Source of the DNA: a bacterium | GTDB lineage: Bacteria; Bacillota; Negativicutes; Acidaminococcales; Acidaminococcaceae | Assembly (NCBI GenBank): GCA_004562175.1 | Contig: SFRS01000041.1 | Coordinates: 1-8,802 of the forward strand | Length of the DNA: 8,802 bases | Direction of reading: 5' to 3' | Shown: positions 1 through 7,619 of the stretch, piece after piece | Position numbering within the stretch: the stretch's first letter is position 1 | How the letters are laid out: each line of letters begins with the position of its first letter | Made by a program: the position numbers and the translations under genes | The notes under the pieces: model-generated | The model's input: only the letters and a program-made list of their open reading frames with translations | The model's database searches: none | What the model was told of the DNA's origin: nothing

Positions 1-1295
<1,295 letters not shown>

Positions 1296-1301
1296 TTAAG
1301 A

Positions 1302-2186
1302 TTATTGTTGTGCTTGCTTCAATGCTTCTACGCCGCCAACGATTTCGTTGAGCTCGCGGGTGATGGATGCCTGACGTGCCTTGTTATAGGACAGCTCCAG
1401 GTTCTGCACCAGCTTAGCAGCGTTATCAGTAGCAGAAGACATAGCAGTCATACGAGAACCCAGCTCACTGGCAGCGGATTGCACCAGTGCAGCGTAAACA
1501 ACGGTCTCCAGGTACTTGGGTGCAAGTACGCTCAAAGTCTCGTTTTCACCGGGCTCAAACATAAAGCTTGCTTCGGCCTTGCCAGCTTCTTTAGCAGGCG
1601 GCTCTACCGGCAGAATCTTCTCGCAGGTAGGAGTCTGGGACAAAGCGGATTTGAAAATAGTATATACGATGCGCAGCTCGTCAAAGCCCTCGTCAGCAAA
1701 ACGTTTTGCTGCGTCTTGGGCAATCTCTACTGCGTTATCATAAGCAGGTCTGTCGGAGAAGCCAAAATGAGATTCCAGCACATTGTAGCCACGACGCTGG
1801 AAGAAGTCTCTAGCCTTACGACCGCAGGTGATGACAACAACCTCATCTTCACATGCAGAAATTTCAGCAACAGCCATCTTCAAAGCGTTAGAGCTGTATG
1901 CGCCTGCCAGACCTTTATCAGAGGCGAGCACCAGATAACCAACTTTTTTAACTTCACGATGTTGAAGCAGCGGGTGTTCCTTGGCACTTAAGTTTGCAAG
2001 AATGCTTGGATCGCTCACAACGTTGGACAACACTTCTTTGATCTTGATGGCATAGGGACGGCTAGCAGCAGCGCGCTCCTGAGCTCTTCTCAGGCGGGCA
2101 GCAGCAACCATCTTCATAGCCTTAGTGATCTTACCAATGTTACCTACGCTCTTCATGTGGCGATGAATCTCGCGTGCAGTAGCCAT
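1302..2186 (-). CDS. atpG: F1 ATP synthase subunit gamma (rotor shaft)
   Basis: Gamma subunit, the central shaft that turns inside alpha3-beta3 and couples the c-ring to catalysis. It has 294 residues, close to the usual ~285-290. The N-terminal coiled-coil helix starts MATAREIHRHMKSVGNIGKI and continues through the conserved ITKAMKMVAAARLRRAQ stretch. The central Rossmann-like domain has LVLASDKGLAGAYSSN at about residues 85-100. The C-terminal helix (about 240-290) holds SRMTAMSSATDNA and LSYNKARQASITREL, the family's signature. The ATG start at 2184-2186 is 7 nt from the end of atpA. Its ribosome binding site (AGGTGA) overlaps the last codons and TGA stop of atpA, which suggests translational coupling. 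Nothing unusual is seen in the protein. Confidence 0.97.
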   Translation of the reverse strand: MATAREIHRHMKSVGNIGKITKAMKMVAAARLRRAQERAAASRPYAIKIKEVLSNVVSDPSILANLSAKEHPLLQHREVKKVGYLVLASDKGLAGAYSSNALKMAVAEISACEDEVVVITCGRKARDFFQRRGYNVLESHFGFSDRPAYDNAVEIAQDAAKRFADEGFDELRIVYTIFKSALSQTPTCEKILPVEPPAKEAGKAEASFMFEPGENETLSVLAPKYLETVVYAALVQSAASELGSRMTAMSSATDNAAKLVQNLELSYNKARQASITRELNEIVGGVEALKQAQQ

Positions 2187-2193
2187 TAGTTAA

Positions 2194-4017
2194 TCACCTA
2201 CCTTCACTAACAAAGGTTTCCTTGAACTCGGCGATTGCTTTCTTCAAAGCTTCTTCATTCTCATCAGTGATTTTCTTGGTTTTCAGGATATCTGCGCCAA
2301 CTTCAGGATGGTTAGCTTCCATGAAGTCCAGGAATTCCTTTTCGCAGCGAGTTACTTCTTTAACTGCTACGTCATCCAGATAACCCTTGGTGCCAAGGTA
2401 AATTGCCATAACCTGTTTTTCAACAGACAGCGGGCTGTATTGACCTTGCTTCAGAACCTCGGTCAAGCGTTGACCACGGTCCAGCTGAGCCTTGGTAGCC
2501 TTATCAAGGTCGGAAGCAAACTGAGCAAATGCTGCCAGCTCGCGGAACTGTGCCAAATCCAGACGCAGAGTACCTGCAACCTGTTTCATAGCTTTAATCT
2601 GAGCAGCACCACCTACACGGGATACGGACAGACCGGAGTTGATAGCCGGACGGATACCGGAGTAGAACAGCTCGGATTCCAGGAAGATCTGACCGTCGGT
2701 AATGGAAATTACGTTGGTCGGAATAAAGCCGCCTACGTCGCCTGCCAGAGTTTCGATAACGGGCAGTGCGGTAATGGAGCCGCCCTTCAGCTCGTCATTC
2801 AGCTTAGCAGCGCGCTCCAACAGACGGGAGTGCAAATAGAATACGTCGCCGGGATATGCTTCACGTCCGGGAGGACGGCGGAGCAGCAGGGACATTGCGC
2901 GGTATGCAACAGCGTGCTTGGACAGGTCGTCGTATACGCACAGAACGTCTTTGCCTTGATCCATGAAGTATTCTGCCATGGTTACACCAGCATAGGGAGC
3001 CAGGTATTGCAGCGGAGCGGAGTCAGCAGCAGTAGCAGCAACGATGATGGTGTATTCCATTGCACCGTGTTGTTCCAAGGTACGAACGATACGGGCAACG
3101 TTGGAAGCCTTTTGGCCGATAGCTACATAAATGCAGATAACGCCCAGGCCCTTTTGGTTGATGATGGTATCAACTGCAACTGCGGTCTTGCCGGTGCCAC
3201 GGTCGCCGATGATCAGCTCACGTTGGCCACGTCCGATAGGAACCAGTGCGTCAATACATTTAATACCAGTTTGCAGCGGGGTATCAACGGATTTACGATC
3301 TGCGATACCATGTGCAGGGGATTCAACAGGACGATGTTCAGCAGCGGTGATTTCACCCTTGCCGTCGATAGGAGCGCCGATAGCGCTAACTACACGACCC
3401 AGCAGGCCTTCGCCTACGGGAACTTCCATGATGCGGCCGGTACGGCGAACAACGTCGCCTTCCTTGATCTTGGTTTCGCCGCCCATCAATACGATACCAA
3501 CGGAGTCCGGGTTCAGGTTCAGAACCATGCCAGATACGTTGTGGGGCAGTTCTACCAATTCGCCAGCCATTGCGTTTTTCATACCGATAACGGTTGCGAT
3601 GCCGTCACCGATCTTCTCAACGATACCAACCTCTTCGAGATCAGCGTCCACTTTGTAATTCTCCAGCTTAGCGCTGAGAGCATCACCCATAGCTTCGGGC
3701 TTGGTGTATTCGTGGATGTCGATGCCGCTCAGGGCAACTTCCATCTTCTTCAGCTTACGAGCAGCAGAAGCATCAAATACCTTATCGCCAACTTGTACGA
3801 TGATGCCGCCGAGAATGGAGGGGTCAACCTTCTTGTTCAAGAAGATTTCACGGCCCAGCTTCTCAGTCAGAATTGCAGAAATGGATTGATACTCGTCAAC
3901 AGTCAATTTCTTAGCTGTAGTAACGTTTACATCTAAAAGCTCTTTAATGGAGCCCAGATCAATTTTGAAGTCGGACAATTCTTGCTTCAGCAAAGCAATA
4001 TTTTCTTCACTCTTCAT
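2194..4017 (-). CDS. atpA: Fusion of delta-subunit C-terminal domain with F1 ATP synthase subunit alpha
   Basis: 607 residues, against about 502 for ordinary alpha. Residues ~107-607 are a complete alpha subunit: N-terminal helix, beta-barrel from about 127 ([16 protein letters not shown]), P-loop GDRGTGKT (271-278), [13 protein letters not shown] (361-373), the [13 protein letters not shown] segment, and SVSRVGG with the catalytic-site arginine (467). Residues ~28-96 align with the C-terminal domain of delta (AtpH/OSCP). [17 protein letters not shown] corresponds to the E. coli stretch [36 protein letters not shown] to [20 protein letters not shown], and ARKLKKM to RGRLERL. Residues 1-27 look like one preceding helix; the delta N-terminal six-helix domain is missing. 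The ATG start at 4015-4017 has GGAGGTGAT 9 nt upstream, and an in-frame TGA lies further upstream. The P-loop has Gly where alpha normally has Gln (GDRQTGKT). Domain identities are confident; assembly of the fused protein is inference. Confidence 0.95.
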   Translation of the reverse strand: MKSEENIALLKQELSDFKIDLGSIKELLDVNVTTAKKLTVDEYQSISAILTEKLGREIFLNKKVDPSILGGIIVQVGDKVFDASAARKLKKMEVALSGIDIHEYTKPEAMGDALSAKLENYKVDADLEEVGIVEKIGDGIATVIGMKNAMAGELVELPHNVSGMVLNLNPDSVGIVLMGGETKIKEGDVVRRTGRIMEVPVGEGLLGRVVSAIGAPIDGKGEITAAEHRPVESPAHGIADRKSVDTPLQTGIKCIDALVPIGRGQRELIIGDRGTGKTAVAVDTIINQKGLGVICIYVAIGQKASNVARIVRTLEQHGAMEYTIIVAATAADSAPLQYLAPYAGVTMAEYFMDQGKDVLCVYDDLSKHAVAYRAMSLLLRRPPGREAYPGDVFYLHSRLLERAAKLNDELKGGSITALPVIETLAGDVGGFIPTNVISITDGQIFLESELFYSGIRPAINSGLSVSRVGGAAQIKAMKQVAGTLRLDLAQFRELAAFAQFASDLDKATKAQLDRGQRLTEVLKQGQYSPLSVEKQVMAIYLGTKGYLDDVAVKEVTRCEKEFLDFMEANHPEVGADILKTKKITDENEEALKKAIAEFKETFVSEGR

Positions 4018-4121
4018 ATTGTACCAATCACCTCCGAATACCGGCTCTCAGTCCCACTGTTTCGCACTTTCAGTGGACCTCGTCCGGCCTAATAGGGAAA
4101 CGAGCAAAATCACTGCATCAA
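4018..4121 (-). promoter_or_regulatory. Structured 104-nt intercistronic leader before the delta-alpha fusion
   Basis: This is the gap where a full atpH would be expected, and I find no reading frame in it that resembles delta. On the minus-strand RNA two stem-loops lie side by side. The first pairs CTCGT with ACGAG (4100-4104 with 4079-4083). The second pairs GTCCACTG with CAGTGG(G)AC (4071-4078 with 4051-4059), giving 8 bp with one bulged base and an 11-nt loop. The ribosome binding site GGAGGTGAT follows at about 4027-4035. There is no U-run after the stems, so this is not an intrinsic terminator. A role in translation control or RNA processing is inference from complementarity alone. Confidence 0.45.
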
Positions 4122-4601
4122 TTATTTCATGATGGAATCAACAATTTTGCTAGCCATTTTTTTGTCTTCTTCAGAATTCAGCTTTTGCTCAACAATTTTG
4201 CCAGCAGCGATCATGGACAGGCTGATAACCTGTGCACGAACTTCGTCCATAGCTTTCTTCTTTTCAGTAGCGATAATCTCTTTTTGAGCTGCTACATATT
4301 GCTCCTGCTCAGCCTTGGTGTCAGCCATAATCTTATCATGAGCTGCTTGAGCGGTTTTGCGGGCGTTTTCAATGATAGCCTGTGCTTCCTGTCTTGCATC
4401 CGCTAATTTTGCAGCATATTCAGCTTTAACTGCTTCAGCATCCTTTTTAGCCATTTCAGCAGTCTCTAAATCGCTAGCAATTTTATTCTTGCGCTCTTCC
4501 ATGATACCCAGTACAGGTTTGTAAACGAATTTAGCAAGAACGAAAACAAGAACCAAAAAGTTCAGGATTTGCGCGATAAGTGTTGCGTTAATATTAACCA
4601 A
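4122..4601 (-). CDS. atpF: Fo ATP synthase subunit b (peripheral stalk)
   Basis: Subunit b anchors the stator: one membrane helix, then a long coiled coil reaching up to delta on F1. It has 159 residues, normal for bacterial b. The membrane segment is at about residues 5-27 (NATLIAQILNFLVLVFVLAK), followed by the conserved KPVLGIMEERKNKI hinge. From about residue 40 on it is a charged, alanine-rich helix (for example AEYAAKLADARQEAQAII), ending near VEQKLNSEEDKKMASKIV. The start codon is TTG (4599-4601), with TAA directly upstream in frame so no longer start exists; AGGAG lies about 10 nt before it. It sits 44 nt after atpE. Its C-terminal end is the natural partner of the delta C-terminal domain fused to alpha in the next gene. 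Confidence 0.95.
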   Translation of the reverse strand: MVNINATLIAQILNFLVLVFVLAKFVYKPVLGIMEERKNKIASDLETAEMAKKDAEAVKAEYAAKLADARQEAQAIIENARKTAQAAHDKIMADTKAEQEQYVAAQKEIIATEKKKAMDEVRAQVISLSMIAAGKIVEQKLNSEEDKKMASKIVDSIMK

Positions 4602-4645
4602 TTATCTCACTCTCCTATTTGTTTTCTTAATTTACGGATTCTAGA

Positions 4646-4900
4646 TTATTTTACGAAGGGGTTAGCGAATACCAGTACTACAGCAATAACGTAGCACAGA
4701 ATAGGCATGGACTCTACCAGACCTACGGATACCAGCATGTTGGTGAACAGCTTGCCAGCTTCTTCAGGTTGACGAGCCATGGACTCGATTGCTTTACCAG
4801 TTAAGTTACCGTTACCAAGAGCAGCGCCCAGAGCTGCAGCCAGGCAGATGAATGCAACAGCGAACATAGATGCTGCAATAATAATTGCGTTTTCAGTCAT
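4646..4900 (-). CDS. atpE: Fo ATP synthase subunit c (rotor ring, ion-carrying)
   Basis: 84-residue hairpin of two membrane helices that forms the rotor ring. Helix 1 spans about residues 4-27 and contains alternating Ala/Gly (AAALGAALGNG). The polar loop is ARQPE (42-46), and helix 2 spans about 54-80. The ion-carrying carboxylate is Glu63 in GLVESMPI, followed by Ser64. Asn30 occupies the place where Na+-type c subunits such as that of Ilyobacter have Gln32. The Glu-Ser pair resembles the Na+ type but the rest is only a partial match, so ion specificity stays open. The ATG start at 4898-4900 has a very strong AGGAGG 8 nt upstream, fitting the need for many copies. It follows atpB by 62 nt of AT-rich sequence. 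Confidence 0.96.
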   Translation of the reverse strand: MTENAIIIAASMFAVAFICLAAALGAALGNGNLTGKAIESMARQPEEAGKLFTNMLVSVGLVESMPILCYVIAVVLVFANPFVK

Positions 4901-4962
4901 TGAAATTTCCTCCTATCAATCATAAGACATTTTGATTTTAAATTTTTAGAATGACTTTTAAA
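4901..4962 (-). promoter_or_regulatory. AT-rich intercistronic leader with strong ribosome binding site for atpE
   Basis: This 62-nt gap between atpB and atpE is very AT-rich (runs such as TCTAAAAATTTAAAATC) and ends with AGGAGG about 8 nt before the atpE ATG. Other atp gaps are shorter or carry weaker sites, apart from the one before atpA. In E. coli a U-rich stretch before atpE is known to raise translation so that enough c is made; the same role here is inference. Confidence 0.4.
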
Positions 4963-5673
4963 TTAGTGATGCGCAAAAGCCAGCGCGAAGCTGGTCAGAG
5001 CCAGCATGGTGAAGATAAAGGCTTGCAAGAAACCAATAACCAAGCTGAACATTACCCAGAATTCAGGTACAACCCACGGAGCCAGTTGATACAGTACAAT
5101 CAACAGGATTTCGCCTGCCAGAATGTTACCGAATAGACGAAGAGCCATAGTCATCGGTTTAACAACTTCGTCTAACAAATGCAACGGCAAGAATGCGGGA
5201 GAAGGACTAATATAGTGCTTGTAGTGACTCAAGCCCTTTTGGCCAATACCAATGATGTGCACACCGATTGCAACAGTCAAGGACAGTGCAAAGCAGGTGT
5301 TAACGTCGTTGGTAGGAGAAGTCCAGTGTACACCAACCTGCGGCAACATACCAATCTCGTTACTAATAAAGATGAACATGAAAAGGGTGATAATAAAAGG
5401 AGCCATGTACTTGCGTCCTTTAATACCCAGTTGGCCTTCCATAAGATCGTTTAAGAAGTCAATAAAGAACTCCATAACATTTTGGACTCCGCTAGGAACC
5501 ATTTTCGGATTTTTGGCGGCCAGCAAGAAGAGAACAAACACTACTGCCATTGTAATCCAGGTCATATACATGGTTTGCATATGAATAACAATACCAGGTG
5601 CTACTTCTTGAGCAAGGTAATGGATAATCTCACCGGAATGTTCTTGTGCTGCAGCTGCTGCTTCATTTCCCAT
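4963..5673 (-). CDS. atpB: Fo ATP synthase subunit a (stator ion channel)
   Basis: Subunit a provides the two half-channels through which ions reach the c-ring. It has 236 residues, with about five membrane segments visible (around 34-54, 89-110, 126-147, 170-197 and 205-234). Family motifs are in order: FIDFLNDLMEG (about 70-80), SNEIGMLP (104-111), SPTNDVNTCFALSL (119-132), the essential arginine Arg179 in MALRLFGN followed by AGE, and GFLQAFIFTML (214-224), whose Gln matches the E. coli Gln252 position. The ATG start at 5671-5673 overlaps the end of atpI by 11 nt, and its AGGAGAG ribosome binding site lies inside atpI, which suggests coupled translation. Confidence 0.96.
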   Translation of the reverse strand: MGNEAAAAAQEHSGEIIHYLAQEVAPGIVIHMQTMYMTWITMAVVFVLFLLAAKNPKMVPSGVQNVMEFFIDFLNDLMEGQLGIKGRKYMAPFIITLFMFIFISNEIGMLPQVGVHWTSPTNDVNTCFALSLTVAIGVHIIGIGQKGLSHYKHYISPSPAFLPLHLLDEVVKPMTMALRLFGNILAGEILLIVLYQLAPWVVPEFWVMFSLVIGFLQAFIFTMLALTSFALAFAHH

Positions 5674-6097
5674 TATTTCTCTCTCCTTTCTTCACGTTAC
5701 CCTCGTTATTGAGCTGGTACGCGATAATTGTTAAATTAAAAAGTAAAAATATATGTATCAGCAGAAGGCCGATGCAGACACCTGCCACATTGGCTCCCTG
5801 CCTTAACAACAAAACAATGATGCTGGATACAGCCATAATCCTGTACCAACGGTGGCGCTTCATGATGAGTAGTCCCCGCTGGGGGTCCTTTTCATAGGGC
5901 AAGGCCTTCTTGATGCCATGGACCAAAATCACTGTGTCCAAAAGCCCTAATACGAAGCCGCGAAACAAGGACAGCGCCGCTCCCGGATAGCCCAGCACAT
6001 GCAGTGCTATCACCATCACAAGACCTATGCAGGCCGGCAGCATTAAAAAGCGTTTATAACCGCCCCTTACTACGGGCGCGAAATCAAAGGTCATCAT
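5663..6097 (-). CDS. atpI: AtpI-like ATP synthase accessory membrane protein
   Basis: 144 residues with four hydrophobic segments (about 17-37, 41-62, 84-100 and 104-127) and a short basic, hydrophilic tail (NVKKGERNNGK). The size, four-helix pattern and position directly before atpB identify it as AtpI. Members of this family help assemble the c-ring, and in some bacteria act with AtpZ in Mg2+/Ca2+ handling. The sequence itself shows only the membrane topology. Two tandem ATG codons open the gene (6092-6097), 6 nt after the atpZ stop. The nearest purine-rich site (GAGGA) lies inside the end of atpZ. The last 11 nt overlap atpB. Confidence 0.85.
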   Translation of the reverse strand: MMTFDFAPVVRGGYKRFLMLPACIGLVMVIALHVLGYPGAALSLFRGFVLGLLDTVILVHGIKKALPYEKDPQRGLLIMKRHRWYRIMAVSSIIVLLLRQGANVAGVCIGLLLIHIFLLFNLTIIAYQLNNEGNVKKGERNNGK

Positions 6098-6103
6098 GGG
6101 CTT

Positions 6104-6367
6104 TTATTCGTCCTCATCCTGCATTACTGAATGTACTAGCTTGAAGAAGGTCAGGAAGATGGTGACGATGGCAAGGCTGATGCCCGCCAGACGAAAGGTG
6201 TGGTCCCCTGTCTCGAAATAAGCATCCAGCCAATCCCCACCAAAGTAGGCCAAAAGAAAGTCGAAAACTATCATGGCTGCCAAGGAGGACACCGTAGCCA
6301 AAGCGTTGAACATTTTGAGGCGCTGCTTGCGCTCCCTTTCCTCTTTACGCCGATCCCGGTTCTCCAC
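6104..6367 (-). CDS. atpZ: AtpZ-like (ATPase gene 1 family) small membrane protein
   Basis: 87 residues from the preferred GTG start. It has a strongly charged N-terminus (ENRDRRKEERERKQRLK), membrane segment 1 at about 22-42, the loop FGGDWLDAYFET (42-53), segment 2 at about 59-78, and an acidic tail (MQDEDE). The G-x-WLD-x-x-F-x-T loop between two helices and the position before atpI are typical of AtpZ, thought to work with AtpI in ATP synthase assembly or Mg2+ supply. The GTG at 6365-6367 has AAGGA 7 nt upstream. A TTG at 6395-6397 would add ten residues (to 97) but has no visible ribosome binding site. It is the first gene after the atp promoter. Confidence 0.8.
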   Translation of the reverse strand: MENRDRRKEERERKQRLKMFNALATVSSLAAMIVFDFLLAYFGGDWLDAYFETGDHTFRLAGISLAIVTIFLTFFKLVHSVMQDEDE

Positions 6368-6374
6368 AGCTGCT

Positions 6375-6379
6375 TCCTT
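6375..6379 (-). promoter_or_regulatory. Ribosome binding site favouring the GTG start of atpZ
   Basis: AAGGA on the minus strand, 7 nt before GTG 6367. The competing TTG 30 nt further upstream has no purine-rich site at a workable distance. Confidence 0.5.
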
Positions 6380-6439
6380 GCTCCTTAATTTTTCCAAGCT
6401 TAATAGACCATCTGCGAGTTCACAGAATGGTACAATATA

Positions 6440-6468
6440 ATTTTAATTTATTTCACAAAAATTGTCTA
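6440..6468 (-). promoter_or_regulatory. Sigma-70-type promoter of the atp operon
   Basis: TAGACA (minus-strand -35, 6463-6468; 5 of 6 match to TTGACA), a 17-nt spacer, then TAAAAT (-10, 6440-6445; 5 of 6 match to TATAAT). It begins 1 nt after the wecB stop codon and would start RNA near 6433, giving an untranslated leader of about 66 nt to the atpZ GTG. No terminator is visible between wecB and this promoter, so read-through from tagO-wecB is also possible. Confidence 0.65.
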
Positions 6469-6469
6469 C

Positions 6470-7619
6470 TCAATTATGCTGAAATTCGGAGAAATTTTCC
6501 ACCGAGTAGCCATTTTTACGTAAAATCGCTTTGATAATGCGCTCGCAGGCCTTGCCATCACCATAGGGATTAGCAGCCTCCGCCATGGAGCGATAGTGCT
6601 TTTCATCGTCCAGGAGACGATTGGTTTCTCGCAAAACATCCTCATAAGCGGTGCCGATGAGCTTCACTGTGCCCCGCCTCGGGACGCTCGGTGGTGTCTC
6701 GCAGCACAAGCACCGGCTTGCCCAAAGCAGGAGCCTCCTCCTGGATGCCACCACTATCGGTGAGCACGATATCCACCTTGGCCATTAAATTGGCAAAGGG
6801 CTCGTAATCCATGGGCTCAATGAGATGCACACGGCTCAGATGGCCCAGCTCCTGGTTGACGATTTCCCGCACCTTGGGATTCTTGTGCACCGGGAAAATG
6901 GCCTCCACATCCGCATGGGTTTCCAGCACGCTCTTCAAGGCGCGGTACACATGGCGCATGGGCTCGCCCAAATTTTCCCTTCTATGGGTGGTCATCAAAA
7001 TCAATTTGTGACCGGTAGCAAAGACCTTGTTAAAGTCTTCATCAGCAAAATGATAATCACTGTGGACAGTGGTTTGCAAAGCGTCGATAACGGTGTTGCC
7101 AGTTACCAAGATGTTTTCCGGCTGCACATTCTCCTTCAGCAAATTGGCCTTGCTGGTTCCTGTAGGCGCAAAATGCATATCGGCAATGGCGCCGGTCAGC
7201 TTACGGTTCATTTCCTCCGGGTAGGGGGAATACTTGTTGCCGGTTCTGAGGCCCGCCTCTACGTGCCCCACGGGAATTTGGGCATAAAAGGCTGCCAGTG
7301 CTCCCGCAAAGGTAGTAGTTGTGTCACCATGGACCAGCACCATATCGGGCTGAGCCTCCTCCATGACGGGCTTGAGGCCCATCAAGGCGCGGGTCGTCAC
7401 ATCATATAGGGTTTGGCCACTGGTCATAATATTCAAATCATAATCGGGCACAATGCCAAATAAGTCCAGCACCTGATCCAGCATCTCCCTGTGCTGGGCA
7501 GTCACGGCCACAATGGGCTGAATATAGTCAGGATACTTGCGCATTTCTAATACTAAAGGACACATTTTGATTGCTTCCGGACGGGTTCCGAAAACAGTCA
7601 TCAGTTTTATCTTCTCCAC
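6470..7619 (-). pseudogene. wecB: UDP-N-acetylglucosamine 2-epimerase (non-hydrolysing), frameshifted
   Basis: Converts UDP-GlcNAc to UDP-ManNAc for surface polysaccharide synthesis in the cytoplasm. Codons 1-315 (7619 to 6675) are in one frame: GTRPEAIKM (11-19), HGDTTT (97-102), VEAGLRTG (120-127), PEEMNR (134-139), THRREN (210-215), DSGGIQEE (288-295) and DTTERPEA (308-315). The rest, GTVKLIGTAYEDV onward (67 residues, from 6673), is in another frame. E. coli WecB has PEAVTAGTV at this point; here three residues shrink to a single nucleotide, which fits an 8-nt deletion at about 6674. Read as it stands, the protein stops at 325 residues with an unrelated ten-residue tail and lacks its C-terminal ~65 residues. 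The start is GTG (7617-7619) with GGGGAGG 7 nt upstream. It is a disrupted gene or an assembly error; the rest looks fully conserved, so any disruption is recent. Confidence 0.85.

Noticed and set aside
3688..3690. Internal ATG (Met110) in atpA that would give an ordinary ~498-residue alpha
   Set aside because: No convincing ribosome binding site precedes it (AAGCCCGAAGCT), whereas the 4017 start has a strong one. Length coincidence only, though N-terminal proteomics could settle it.
2308..3936. 542-codon open frame on the plus strand opposite atpA
   Set aside because: Same cause as for atpD: it lies entirely within a conserved coding region, has no recognisable domain, and no promoter or ribosome binding site is evident.
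4084..4116. AATAGGGAA on the plus strand, resembling part of a cobalamin riboswitch
   Set aside because: The remaining conserved boxes and pairings are missing and no plus-strand gene follows; the bases are better explained by the minus-strand stem-loops.
4916..4930. Four-codon mini-ORF (ATG TCT TAT GAT TGA) just before the atpE ribosome binding site
   Set aside because: No ribosome binding site of its own; such short frames are expected by chance in AT-rich leaders.
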